The translations under genes and the position numbers were made by a program. Below, one piece after another: positions 33,141 to 43,100 of a stretch of 64,000 bases of DNA (within the stretch, counting starts at the first letter, position 1; every line of letters begins with the position of its first letter). The notes below the pieces were generated by a model that saw only the letters and a list, made by a program, of their open reading frames with translations, ran no database searches and was not told the origin of the DNA. This DNA is from Corynebacterium kalinowskii (lineage in GTDB: Bacteria > Actinomycetota > Actinomycetes > Mycobacteriales > Mycobacteriaceae). The stretch covers positions 186,001 through 250,000 of the forward strand of contig NZ_CP046452.1 in the NCBI RefSeq assembly GCF_009734385.1, in the 5' to 3' direction.

Positions 33141-34175
33141 ATGTCAATTACACAGCGTCTGAGTAATGCAGGACGGAAAATTACTTCGGTAGCGCTTGCC
33201 GCCGTCACGGCTGTAAGTCTTGCCGTCGTAGGCTCCGGAGTGGCACACGCAGAAAACCGTGATTGGCTGCGTCCCGACGCTACCGGTGCCTGCGACTGGG
33301 ACCCAGCAATGTACTGGGTGCAGCGCTGCGATGTGTGGTCCCCATCCATGGATCGCGCCATTCCAGTCCTGATCCAGCCCGCACAGCGCGGTGGCGACGC
33401 AGGTTTCTACCTGCTCGACGGCATGCGTGCCGACGACAACCGCACCGGCTGGACCATGTACGCCAATGCTCCACAGGCGTACGAAAACTCCAACATCACT
33501 CTGATCATGCCAGTAGGTGGCGCAGGCTCCTTCTACTCTGACTGGGACAACCCAGCACTGATCTCCTCCGGATCTTCCGCGCATCAGGTGACCTACAAGT
33601 GGGAAACCTTCCTCTCCAGTGAGCTGCCGGGCTACTTGCAGCAGCACTTCGGTGTGAACCCAACCCGCAACTCCATTGCTGGTCTTTCCATGGGCGGTAC
33701 CGCCGCACTGAACTTGGCTGCTCGCCACCCGGGTCAGTTCCAGCAGGCTATGTCCTGGTCCGGCTACCTGCACACCACCCAGCCGGGCATGCAGACCCTG
33801 CTTCGTCTTGCCCTGATTGACTCCGGTGGATTCAACCTCAACGCTATGTACGGCTCTACTATTAGCCCGCGTCGTTTTGAAAATGACCCATACCTCAACA
33901 TGGAGGGTCTGCGCGGCAAGGATGTTTACATCTCGGCTTCCACCGGTAACTGGACCGAGGCTGACATGACCTTGCCACTCAATGACCGCGTCATGGGCTG
34001 GGGTCTGGAAGCACTCTCCAGTCTTTCCACCCACGCGTGGGAGCGCAAGGCTCGCGGCATTGGCCTGAACGTCACCGCCGACTACATGCCAGCTGGTGTC
34101 CACAACTGGGGCATCTGGAATGAGCAAATGTGGAAGACTCGTGACCGCGTTCTGGGTCATATGAACGCCTGGTAG
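33141..34175 (+). CDS. Mycoloyltransferase (antigen 85/Cmt type, short form)
   Basis: 344-residue secreted enzyme that moves a mycoloyl group from trehalose monomycolate to another trehalose monomycolate or to arabinogalactan. Signal peptide to about AHA|ENRDW (residue 38). Esterase D fold with the nucleophile elbow GLSMGG (Ser183), FYSDWDNPA and the late GVHNWGIW (His). No LGFP repeats. ATG 33141 is chosen over 33129 because GAGGAG lies at the right distance. The position after ubiA matches fbpA/cmt genes of relatives. Confidence 0.92.
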   Translation: MSITQRLSNAGRKITSVALAAVTAVSLAVVGSGVAHAENRDWLRPDATGACDWDPAMYWVQRCDVWSPSMDRAIPVLIQPAQRGGDAGFYLLDGMRADDNRTGWTMYANAPQAYENSNITLIMPVGGAGSFYSDWDNPALISSGSSAHQVTYKWETFLSSELPGYLQQHFGVNPTRNSIAGLSMGGTAALNLAARHPGQFQQAMSWSGYLHTTQPGMQTLLRLALIDSGGFNLNAMYGSTISPRRFENDPYLNMEGLRGKDVYISASTGNWTEADMTLPLNDRVMGWGLEALSSLSTHAWERKARGIGLNVTADYMPAGVHNWGIWNEQMWKTRDRVLGHMNAW

Positions 34176-34191
34176 TTCGTAATGAGTTGTC

Positions 34192-34215
34192 GCCCCGCCT
34201 GATGGCGGGGCTTTT
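34192..34215 (+). terminator. Intrinsic terminator after the short cmt gene
   Basis: GCCCCGCC / GGCGGGGC stem with TGAT loop, then TTTT (34212-34215). Confidence 0.9.
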
Positions 34216-34233
34216 CTCATTTGCTGGCTTTTG

Positions 34234-34348
34234 GCATTCCAGCTACATAGAACCAGCTATCCGGAGAGTCGGCGGAAAAATCAGCTTCATTATCGCCGAT
34301 GTAGAAGAGATGCTGCTCCCAATAGCTGGTTCTATGTAGCTGGAATGC
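34234..34348. repeat. 115-bp element with perfect 27-bp inverted arms
   Basis: The left arm 34234-34260 is the exact reverse complement of 34322-34348. The 61-nt centre has a further short stem (TCGGCG / CGCCGA). It fills much of the 483-bp gap between the two cmt genes, is more AT-rich than its surroundings, and overlaps an unconvincing minus-strand 95-codon frame that I do not annotate. The arms carry an AGCTGN9AGCTG motif also seen near 46.8 kb. Confidence 0.7.
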
Positions 34349-34658
34349 TTGTAAAGAAGTCTTTCTAAGCAACTGCAATACCCTTGGGTCACAGTAATTA
34401 CAGAAATAACCATCAGTCTCTGGTGTGTCAGCCATCAAAAAGTCTAAAGTTGTACTTAAACTTGAGTCCAACCTGAAGGGTGAGTCATGTGCGTGCCCAC
34501 ACACGCTCTTGGTGACACCCGAATGGCGGCAAAAGCAATACGAAAAGGCGTCACGCCTTCCGGAAGCGGGGAACTTTCGGAAACTGTGGCCCGCAGATCA
34601 GTCCCGCATGTGCCGGGACTAGTTCCAGCTGAAAACACTACTGATATAAGGACTTTTC

Positions 34659-36596
34659 ATGCGCGAAACTCGCTCTGCTCGGCGACGTTCCCTGTTCAAG
34701 GCTCTCGCCGCGGTACCAGTCGCCCTGGCACTCGCTGGCGGATTGGCTACTCCGGCCCTATCTCAGGGCTTGTCTTCTGGTTCTTCCAATTCCTCCGGCT
34801 TGCTGGGTGCTGACTACCTTGACCCAGGTGAGGTGCCACAGCGTACCCCGATCAAGACTGACTACCCGAAAATTGAAGGGCTGCCTGCTGGCGTGTCCGT
34901 GGACCGCGTTGAGTGGATCACGGATCGTCGCGTCGCCGTCTTCATTAAGTCCGCTGTCATGCCGGAGCAGCTAATGCAGGTCCAGATCCTGCTGGCTCGC
35001 GATTGGCACTCCAGCCCAGACAAGAAGTTCCCCGAGGTGTGGGCTCTTGATGGTCTGCGTGCCGTGGATACGGAGAGCGGTTGGACCATTCACACCAATA
35101 TCGAGCAGTTCTACGCTGACAAGAACGTCAACGTGATCATGCCGATCGGTGGCGAGGCCTCCTTCTATACCGACTGGCAAGGCCCAGCTAAGGACAAGAA
35201 CTACAAGTGGGAGTCCTTCCTGTTGAACGAACTGCCAGCTGTGCTCAAGAACGGTTACCGTTCCAACGAACAGCGCGCAATCGTGGGTCTGTCCATGGGC
35301 GGCACCGCCGCCATCAACCTGGCCACCCACCGTCCGGACATGTTCAACTTCGCTGGTTCCTTCTCCGGCTACCTGGACACCACGTCCAATGGCATGCCGG
35401 AAATGCTGCGTGGCGCACTTGTCGAAGGTGGCGGCTACAACATCGACAACATGTGGGGTAAGCCAGTTAACCAGCGCTGGATCGACAACGATCCAAAGCT
35501 GGGTTTGGAAGCCCTGAAGGGAAAGACTGTTTACGTTTCCGCAGGTAGCGGACGTGATGATTTTGGTGAGCCTGGCTCAGTTGCTACGGGTCCATCCAAC
35601 GAGGCCGGAAAGGGCCTTGAGGTCGTTTCCCGCATGACCACCCAGACGTTCGTTGACCGCGCAAAGCAGGCCAACCTGCCAGTGATCTCGCAGTTCCGCC
35701 CATCGGGTGTTCACAACTGGCCGTACTGGCAGTTCGAGATGTCCCAGGCATGGCCATACATCGCGGATTCCCTGGCGCTGAAGCCAGAGGATCGCGGCGC
35801 TGACTGTACTGCTACTGGCGCTATCGGCGAGCTGACCAAGGGTGGCCAATGGGGCTCCTGCCTGAACAATGAATATGACGTCAAGAGTGGTCGTGCCCAG
35901 GACTTCCGTGCAGGTCGCGCCTACTGGTCCGCTGAAACTGGTGCACACATCCTGGTCGGCCGCATTGGTGCCCGTTACACCGAGATGGGCGCCACCGATT
36001 CCTGGCTGGGCTTCCCAATCACCAACGAGGAAAAGACTCCGGACGGAATCGGTCGTTACGTTCACTTCCAGCACGGATCCATCTACTGGACCCCGGAAAC
36101 CAACGCCGTTGAGGTGCCAAAGGACATGGTTGAGGCTTGGGGTCGACAGGGCTACGAGGCCGGTGTCCTCGGCTACCCGGTTGACGTTCCAAAGCAAGTA
36201 AATGGCAATCTGGTCCAGCAGTTCCAGGGTGGCTACGTGGTACGTAACTCCAAGAACGAGGCATTCTACGTTCGCGGGAAGATCGCCCAGCACTATGGAG
36301 AGCTGAAGACCGCATCCTCCAAGTTGGGCGCACCAACTTCCGATGAGTTCACCATCCCAGGCGGGGCACTGCAGAACTTCGAGCACGGCACCATGTACTG
36401 GTCGGCAGAGACCGGAGCGCACTTCATCCTCAACGGTGACATCCGCGATGCATGGGGCAAGTCCGGCTGGGAGAACGGCCCATTCGGATGGCCAGTAGAA
36501 GATCAGAAAGCCATCCCAGCTGGTGGCGAGCAGATCAAGTTCCAGCACGGCATCATCAAGCAGGTCAATGGTCGAATCGTGGAGGAGCGCTTCTAA
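34659..36596 (+). CDS. cmt1: Mycoloyltransferase with C-terminal LGFP repeats (Cop1/CspA type)
   Basis: 645-residue secreted enzyme. Signal peptide (LFKALAAVPVALALAGGLATPALS), an antigen-85-type esterase domain to about residue 375 with GLSMGG (Ser212) and the His in SGVHNWPYW, then about 240 residues of LGFP repeats (RYTEMGATDSWLGFPITNEE, VHFQHGSIYWTPET, FEHGTMYWSAETGAHF), which in C. glutamicum Cop1/PS1 anchor or orient the protein in the envelope. ATG 34659 has AAGGA 8 nt before it. Duplicated function with the gene upstream is normal in corynebacteria. Confidence 0.93.
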   Translation: MRETRSARRRSLFKALAAVPVALALAGGLATPALSQGLSSGSSNSSGLLGADYLDPGEVPQRTPIKTDYPKIEGLPAGVSVDRVEWITDRRVAVFIKSAVMPEQLMQVQILLARDWHSSPDKKFPEVWALDGLRAVDTESGWTIHTNIEQFYADKNVNVIMPIGGEASFYTDWQGPAKDKNYKWESFLLNELPAVLKNGYRSNEQRAIVGLSMGGTAAINLATHRPDMFNFAGSFSGYLDTTSNGMPEMLRGALVEGGGYNIDNMWGKPVNQRWIDNDPKLGLEALKGKTVYVSAGSGRDDFGEPGSVATGPSNEAGKGLEVVSRMTTQTFVDRAKQANLPVISQFRPSGVHNWPYWQFEMSQAWPYIADSLALKPEDRGADCTATGAIGELTKGGQWGSCLNNEYDVKSGRAQDFRAGRAYWSAETGAHILVGRIGARYTEMGATDSWLGFPITNEEKTPDGIGRYVHFQHGSIYWTPETNAVEVPKDMVEAWGRQGYEAGVLGYPVDVPKQVNGNLVQQFQGGYVVRNSKNEAFYVRGKIAQHYGELKTASSKLGAPTSDEFTIPGGALQNFEHGTMYWSAETGAHFILNGDIRDAWGKSGWENGPFGWPVEDQKAIPAGGEQIKFQHGIIKQVNGRIVEERF

Positions 36597-37091
36597 ATGA
36601 GAATGACCGGAACCGCTATCGCGATCGTGGCTACCGCTTTAACGCTGGGAGCGTGTGGCGGTGGCGCGACGGTAGATAATCAGGGGAACGCGCCCCAAAC
36701 GGTGCCGCCACTGGTGAAAAGCACCAAGACCCAGGAAGCCGCGGAAGGGACGTCGACAAGCGTGCCAACCTCCACAACGCGGGCCGACGGTGGAGCAGCA
36801 GCGCCGGCCCCGAAGGACGGAGCAGTGCAGGAAGTGTCGACACTCCCGGCATCCCCAACCCGTCCGGAGAAGGAACAACGTCTGCTTGATGAGCTGAAAA
36901 AGCAGGGCATCAAGGTGGAAGGCGTGGAGGATCAGATGGTCAGCGTCGCTGACGGCGTCTGCGTTTCCGACAAAGACAACACCACGGTCGGGGCGGTGTC
37001 GGGGCAGCTCATCGAGCAGAAGCGCACCGACAAGAGCTTCGAGGACGTGTCCGGCATTCTTGTGAAAACCGCTAAAGAAGCGTATTGCTAG
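36597..37091 (+). CDS. DUF732-containing lipoprotein
   Basis: 164 residues. Lipobox TLGACGGG near residue 20 (lipidated Cys), a Thr/Ser/Ala-rich linker, then a DUF732-like domain with the conserved Cys-flanked core VADGVCVSDKDNT and a C-terminal VKTAKEAYC; two Cys probably form a disulfide. Start adjoins the cmt stop (TAA then ATG), and a second in-frame ATG lies 6 nt later. Counterpart of C. glutamicum cg3181. Role in the mycolate cluster is unknown. Confidence 0.78.
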   Translation: MRMTGTAIAIVATALTLGACGGGATVDNQGNAPQTVPPLVKSTKTQEAAEGTSTSVPTSTTRADGGAAAPAPKDGAVQEVSTLPASPTRPEKEQRLLDELKKQGIKVEGVEDQMVSVADGVCVSDKDNTTVGAVSGQLIEQKRTDKSFEDVSGILVKTAKEAYC

Positions 37092-37094
37092 TTC

Positions 37095-38006
37095 ATGCGA
37101 AAAATTCTGACGATCATCGCAACGCTAGTCCTGCTCGTTGTCATCGGCGCGGGTGTGGTCAACTGGCTCGGTACCGGTGACAACAAGCCGCTGCCGGGTC
37201 CAGACCAGCCGACTACGGAAGCCGAGCAACCCGACTGGTGTCCGAAGGTTGAGGTTGTGGCCGCGCCGGGCACCTGGGAATCCGCGCCGAACGACGACCC
37301 GATCAACCCGACGTTCAACCCCGCATCCTTCATGCTCACGGTTACGCAGCCGCTCCAGCAGCGCTACACGGCGGACGAGGTGAAGGTGTGGACGCTGCCG
37401 TACACAGCTCAGTTCAAGAACGTCAACGCCATGCACGAGATGAGCTACGACCAGTCTCGCCAGGAAGGCACGTCCACCCTGGAAAATGAGCTGCGGATCA
37501 TGAACCGAGATTGCCCGAAGACGGATTTCGTGCTCGTCGGGTTTTCCCAAGGCGCGGTCATTGTGGGTGACCTCGCTAACCAGATCGGAGCCGGACACGG
37601 CGTGATCCCTGCGGAGCGTGTGCGTGGGGTAGCCGTGGTGGCCGATGGTCGCCGCGAGCCTGGTGTGGGCCAGGCTCAGGGTAATCCGGTCGCGGGCGTG
37701 GGCGCAGAGGTATCTCTGGAGCTGCTCAATCCGCTGACACAGGCGATCATGCCAGGTGCCACGATGCGCGGTCCGCGCGAGGGAGGCTTCGGTGTGATTA
37801 ATGACCGGGTCATGGATATCTGCGCGCCGGACGACCACATCTGCGACGCGCCGCTGGGCGTGGGTAACGCTGTCACGCGGGCACAGGCGCTCATTGCCGC
37901 CAACGCCGTGCACGCGCAGTATGCGACCAACCCCAACGTGTTCCCGGGGTCGACCACCACGCAGTGGCTCATCGACTGGGCCACCGGGCTTATCGACGCC
38001 AAGTAG
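37095..38006 (+). CDS. Cutinase-fold acylhydrolase (Rv3802c-like)
   Basis: 303 residues. N-terminal signal anchor (ILTIIATLVLLVVIGAGVVNW), then the cutinase-like serine hydrolase with GFSQGA (Ser151), the Asp-containing DICAPDDHICD and a late His (NAVHAQYAT). Rv3802c is an essential thioesterase/phospholipase A; the conserved position next to fadD32-pks13 points to envelope lipid turnover or release of mycolates. It starts 3 nt after the lipoprotein stop. Followed by a strong terminator. Confidence 0.88.
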   Translation: MRKILTIIATLVLLVVIGAGVVNWLGTGDNKPLPGPDQPTTEAEQPDWCPKVEVVAAPGTWESAPNDDPINPTFNPASFMLTVTQPLQQRYTADEVKVWTLPYTAQFKNVNAMHEMSYDQSRQEGTSTLENELRIMNRDCPKTDFVLVGFSQGAVIVGDLANQIGAGHGVIPAERVRGVAVVADGRREPGVGQAQGNPVAGVGAEVSLELLNPLTQAIMPGATMRGPREGGFGVINDRVMDICAPDDHICDAPLGVGNAVTRAQALIAANAVHAQYATNPNVFPGSTTTQWLIDWATGLIDAK

Positions 38007-38034
38007 TTTCACACCGTTTGACCGGCCAGAAATC

Positions 38035-38067
38035 AAACAACCCGCTGTAACACGCAGCGGGTTGTTT
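38035..38067 (+). terminator. Intrinsic terminator after the cutinase-like gene
   Basis: AAACAACCCGCTG / CAGCGGGTTGTTT stem with the loop TAACACG. It closes the cmt1 transcription unit and isolates fadD32-pks13-accD4. Confidence 0.9.
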
Positions 38068-38154
38068 CGTATAACTAACTAAACTGGGTACAGTACTTTC
38101 ATCGGTTGTTAGTCTGGTGGGAAAAGTACTGCCAACAAAGTAAAGGGAACGTAG

Positions 38155-40005
38155 ATGGATCTCAATGTGGCCATGGGCCGGTTCTTCAATGAAAAGGGCG
38201 ACATTGTCCTTCCGGACGAATTCACCCTTGCAGCGATGTGTGAACTCATGTATCAGGCAGATGCTGCCGCAGGTGGCGGAGACCGAGAGGTCATTCGCTT
38301 CTGGGACTACTCTGATTCTCGCGAAGGCAAGGTCGTCCGGTTCACTCGCACCCAGGTCAACACTCGCATCAAGGCTGTTGCTGCGCGCCTGCAGCAGACC
38401 GGCCAAATGGGTTCCCGTGTCGCGATTCTCGCTGGCAACTCTGCCGAGTACATCTTTGCCTTCCTGGGCTCCATGTATGCGGGCATGATCCCAGTTCCCC
38501 TCTACGATCCAAACGAGCCTGGACACACTGACCACCTCACTGCGGTGCTCGAGGATGCTAAGCCGAACTTCGTCCTCACCAACTCCGTCAGCGCGGGCGC
38601 CGTCCGTCGTCTGTTTGCAGATAAGCCGGCCGCAGAGCGCCCTCGTGTTCTGTCCGTAGATTCCTTGCCAGACTCCCTGGCAGAGTCCTTTGTCAACCCG
38701 CTGACCAATCCGGAATTCTTGGCCAAGTTGAAGGAATCCAAGGTTTCACCAGCCGACTCCATCGCCTTCCTGCAGTACACCTCTGGCTCTACCCGCACCC
38801 CGGCTGGCGTTGTGCTGAGCAACCGCAACATCATGGTGAACGTGCTGCAGATTTTCCGTGCAGCGCAGTTGCAGCACCCGATGCGCCTGTCGCTGTGGAT
38901 CCCGCTGCACCATGACATGGGCATGATCCTCGGTGCGTTCGTCACCATTCTTGGCGTTGAACTGGACCTCATGCGTCCGCAAGACTTCCTGCAGCGGCCA
39001 GCGCGCTGGGTCGAGCAGCTGAACCGACGCGAGAATGATCACTTCGTCTACACTGTGGTACCAAACTTCGCTCTGGACCTGGCTGTTCGCTACGGCAAGA
39101 CCGAGGGCATGGAACTGGATCTGAGCGCCGTGGATGGCATCATCAACGGTTCTGAGCCGGTCACTCAGAAGAGCGTCGAGTCCTTCCTCGCAGAATTCGA
39201 GCAGCACGGTTTGAAGCGTGTGGCCATGCGACCTGGCTACGGCTTGGCCGAGGCAACCTTGATTGTGGCCATCCCACGCACCGAAAATCGCCCACTGTTC
39301 AAGAGCTTTGACCGCGAGCAGCTGGCACAGGGGCGCGCCGTGGAAGTGGAAAATGGCACCGAAAGCTCCTCCGTTTTCGCTTCCGTCGGTGAGCCAGTGG
39401 AACCGATGCACATGATTCTGGTTGATCCAGAAACCCGTGCTGAGCTTGAAGAAGGCCAGATCGGTGAGCTGTGGATCTACGGCGACAACAACGCTGTTGG
39501 CTACCTGGGGCGCGAGGAAGAAACCAAGGAGACCTTCCACAACAAGCTCGCCAGCCGCCTGACGGAAAACTCCCGCGCAACGGGTGTTCCAGAGGATGCG
39601 ATCTGGATGGCCACCGGCGACCTCGGCACCATCATTGACGGCCAGGTTTACTTGACCAGTCGCCTGAAGGATCTCATTGTCATCGCAGGTCGTAACCACT
39701 ACCCGCAGGATATCGAGCACACCGTCCAGGTGGCCAGCTCTCACGTCCGTCCGGGCGCCGTCGCGGCGTTTGCGATTGAAGGCGAGGACGTCGAGAAGCT
39801 TGTTATCGTCGCTGAGCGCGACCTCGACACCACCGAAGACGGCGACGCTGCCGCCATCGAGGCCATCCGCACCAAGGTCACTGAGCGCCATGGCGTGAAT
39901 CCGCACGAGGTTCGTCTGGTCGCGCCTGATGTCATCAAGCGTTCGTCCAGCGGTAAGATTGCACGCAGGGTTGTTCGCAAGGCATACCTCGAACAGAGCA
40001 TGTAA
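38155..40005 (+). CDS. fadD32: Long-chain fatty acyl-AMP ligase FadD32
   Basis: 616 residues. Activates the meromycolate (or, in corynebacteria, a C16-C18 fatty acid) as acyl-AMP and loads it onto the N-terminal ACP of Pks13. Adenylation motifs are LQYTSGSTRTPAGVVLS, PGYGLAEATL and ATGDLG, with the late Lys in KRSSSGKIARRV. The FAAL-type insertion before the C-terminal domain fits acyl-AMP rather than CoA ligation. AAAGGGAA precedes the ATG. First gene of the fadD32-pks13-accD4 operon. Confidence 0.96.
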   Translation: MDLNVAMGRFFNEKGDIVLPDEFTLAAMCELMYQADAAAGGGDREVIRFWDYSDSREGKVVRFTRTQVNTRIKAVAARLQQTGQMGSRVAILAGNSAEYIFAFLGSMYAGMIPVPLYDPNEPGHTDHLTAVLEDAKPNFVLTNSVSAGAVRRLFADKPAAERPRVLSVDSLPDSLAESFVNPLTNPEFLAKLKESKVSPADSIAFLQYTSGSTRTPAGVVLSNRNIMVNVLQIFRAAQLQHPMRLSLWIPLHHDMGMILGAFVTILGVELDLMRPQDFLQRPARWVEQLNRRENDHFVYTVVPNFALDLAVRYGKTEGMELDLSAVDGIINGSEPVTQKSVESFLAEFEQHGLKRVAMRPGYGLAEATLIVAIPRTENRPLFKSFDREQLAQGRAVEVENGTESSSVFASVGEPVEPMHMILVDPETRAELEEGQIGELWIYGDNNAVGYLGREEETKETFHNKLASRLTENSRATGVPEDAIWMATGDLGTIIDGQVYLTSRLKDLIVIAGRNHYPQDIEHTVQVASSHVRPGAVAAFAIEGEDVEKLVIVAERDLDTTEDGDAAAIEAIRTKVTERHGVNPHEVRLVAPDVIKRSSSGKIARRVVRKAYLEQSM

Positions 40006-40038
40006 CGAAACGAGTTCTTTTTACGACTGCTTTGCAGA

Positions 40039-40082
40039 GAGCCCTTCTCAGTCCTCTCGAACGAGGGGAGTGGAAAGGGCTC
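40039..40082 (+). promoter_or_regulatory. Attenuator-like hairpin between fadD32 and pks13
   Basis: Outer arms GAGCCCTT (40039-40046) and AAGGGCTC (40075-40082) enclose an inner stem CCTCTCG / CGAGGGG; the downstream ATTTGAATTTT is only weakly U-rich. In a 120-bp gap inside the operon this could lower pks13 expression relative to fadD32, or stabilise the upstream mRNA. Inference. Confidence 0.55.
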
Positions 40083-40125
40083 ATTTGAATTTTGTCCACG
40101 ACTACGAAGAAGGTGAGCTACCGGC

Positions 40126-43100
40126 ATGGAGTCCACGCAGGCAGGCGCCCCAATGACCGTTTCTGAGTTGAAGGAATGGTTGCGAAACTGGGTTGTTAAT
40201 TCGACTGGCCTGCCCGCGGAGGAGATCACGGATGACAAGTCCCTTCAGAACTTCGGCCTGAGCTCCCGCGATGTCGTGCTCCTTTCCGGCGAACTGGAAA
40301 ACCTGTTGGGTGTCCAGCTCGATGCCACCGTCGCCTACGAGTACCCGACGATCGGCGCGCTAGCCAAGCGCCTTATCGACGGCGATTCTTCCGCAGCACC
40401 CCAGCCCAAAGTCCGCCGTTTTGTAGCGGAAACCGCTGGCGCGCACGATATCGCGATCGTCGGCATGGCCGCCCGATTCCCAGGCGGCAGCAATCTCACG
40501 GAATTCTGGGAAATGTTGGTCAGCGGTACCGATGCGACGTCCGATCTGCCGATGGGACGATGGTCGGAGTACTCCGCTGACGAGGTCATGACCCGCAAGA
40601 TCGCTGAAAACAACGTGCGCGGCGGTTATCTGAAGGACATCGCCACCTTTGATACCGAGTTCTTCGGAATCTCCCCGGTTGAGGCCGCGAACATGGATCC
40701 ACAGCAGCGGATCACACTGGAGCTCACGTGGGAGGCCTTGGAGCACGCCCACATTCCGGCCAGCTCACTGAAGGGCGAGCCGGTCGGTGTGTTCATTGGT
40801 TCTTCCAACGTGGACTACGGCATGATCATCACCGCAGATCCTGCCGAGGCACACCCATATGCCCTGACTGGCACTGCCAGCTCGATCATCCCAAACCGCG
40901 TTTCCTACTGCTTTGATTTCCGTGGCCCATCGGTGTCTGTGGACACCGCTTGCTCTTCTTCTCTCGTCGCTGTCCATCAAGCAGTACGTGCTCTGCGCAC
41001 CGGGGACGCTGACTTGGCAATCGCCGGTGGCGTGAACATCCTGGCCTCCCCATTCGTCTCCACCGCTTTTGGCGAGCTCGGCGTGATCAGCCCGACGGGC
41101 AAGATTCACGCTTTTTCCGACGACGCCGATGGTTTCGTGCGCGCTGACGGCGCCGGCCTCGTCGTGCTCAAGCGTGTCGAGGAAGCTATCGCTGATGGCG
41201 ACAACATTCTCGCCGTGATCAAGGGCTCCGCCGTCAATTCCGACGGCCACTCAAACGGCCTGACCGCGCCAAACCCAGAGGCACAGGTTGATGTCCTCCA
41301 GCGCGCCTATGCCGACGCAGGCGTGGAGCCAACCGAGGTCGACTACGTTGAAGCCCACGGCACGGGCACCATCCTGGGCGACCCGATTGAAGCCACCGCG
41401 CTGGGCGCAGTCCTGGGCCGCGGCCGCGAAAACTACGAACCAATGCTGCTCGGTTCCGCTAAATCCAACATCGGCCACTCCGAATCCGCAGCAGGTTCTG
41501 CAGGCTTGATTAAGGTCCTGCTGAGCATGCAAGAAGGCGTCATTCCTCCGAGCATCAACTTCGCCGGACCGAACCGCTACATCGACTTCGACGCCGAACA
41601 CATCGAGATAGTCGAGGATCCACGCGAATGGCCGGAATACTCCGGCAAGAAGATCGCCGGAGTCTCTGGCTTCGGCTTCGGCGGTACGAACGCACACGTG
41701 GTAGTTCAAGAATTTGATCCTGCCGATTACGATGCCGCTCCGGTTACGGAGAAGGAATTGGATGGCGTGATCCTGCCGGTCAGTGGTCTGCTGCCATCAC
41801 GGCGTCGTCAAGCTGCTGCCGACTTGGCAGACTTCCTGGAGGGGCGCAGTGACGCTGACCTGGTGAAGGTCGGCCGCTCCCTCGCACGCCGCAACCACGG
41901 CCGCTCCCGCGCAACTGTCGATGCCACCACCGTGGAAGATGCCGTGAAGCGCCTGCGACAGGTCGCAGAGGGCAAGAAGAGCGTGGGTATCAACGTCGCG
42001 GACGCTCCGTCAGCCACCGGCCCGGTGTTTGTCTACTCCGGATTCGGCTCTCAGCACCGCAAGATGGCCAAGGACATGCTGGAGCTGTCGCCGCTGTTCA
42101 AAGCTCGACTGACTGAACTCAACGAGATGATCGAGTTCGAGTCCGGATGGTCCCTCTTGGACCTCATTGCCGATGACGAGCAGACCTACGATACCGAAAC
42201 TGCGCAGGTGGCCATCACCGCGATTCAGATCGGCCTCACCGACTATTTGGCCGCATTCGGGGCAAAGCCAGCAGCCGTAGTTGGCATGTCGATGGGCGAG
42301 ATCGCCGCAGCTTACGCGGCCGGTGGTCTGAGCGATAAGGACGCGATGCGCATTGCTTCCCACCGCTCTCGCCTCATGGGTGAGGGGGAGAAGTCCCTGC
42401 CAGAAGACCAGCTTGGCGCGATGGCCGTGGTGGAGTTTTCTGCAGAGGACCTGGAAGGATTTATCGCCCAGCACCCTGAGTACGCCGGCATCGAGCCAGC
42501 TGTCTACGCAGGCCCAGGCATGACCACCGTCGGTGGCCCACGCGAGGCCGTCTTGGAACTCGTTGCTTTCCTCGAAGGCGAGGGCAAGTTCGCACGCGCC
42601 CTCGACGTCAAGGGCGCTGGCCACACGTCGGCCGTCGAGCCACTGCTTGGCGAACTCGCCGCCGAAACCGCCGACATCCAGCCACTACCGCTCACGATCC
42701 CGCTGTTTAGCTCCGTGGACAAGAACGTGGTGTACCCAGCAGGTTCTGTCGTGCACGACACCGATTACTGGCTGCGCTGCACCCGTGGCAGCGTGTGGTT
42801 CCTCGAGGCCACGCAGCAGGCCTTCGCCGCTGGCCACACCATGCTCGTGGAAATTTCCCCGAACCCTGTCGCCTTGATGGGCATGATGAACACGGCTTTC
42901 TCCGTCGGAGCCGGAGATTCCCAGCTGCTTTACGCACTGAAGCGCAAGGTTCCGGCAGCGGATTCCCTCCGAGATTTGCTTGCCAAACTGTACGTCGCTG
43001 GCCAGGACATTAACTTCGATGCTCTCTATGGTGACGGGGAGCGTCTCGATGCCCCGTCCATCACCTGGAAGCACCAGCGTTATTGGACCGCGGCCCGCCC

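Noticed and set aside
34217..34504. Minus-strand 95-codon frame between the cmt genes
   Set aside because: It is spanned by the 27-bp inverted repeat, has no visible ribosome site or promoter and its composition differs from neighbouring genes; the open frame is probably accidental.
38746..39906. Minus-strand frame of 386 codons inside fadD32
   Set aside because: Shadow of fadD32; no domain recognised.
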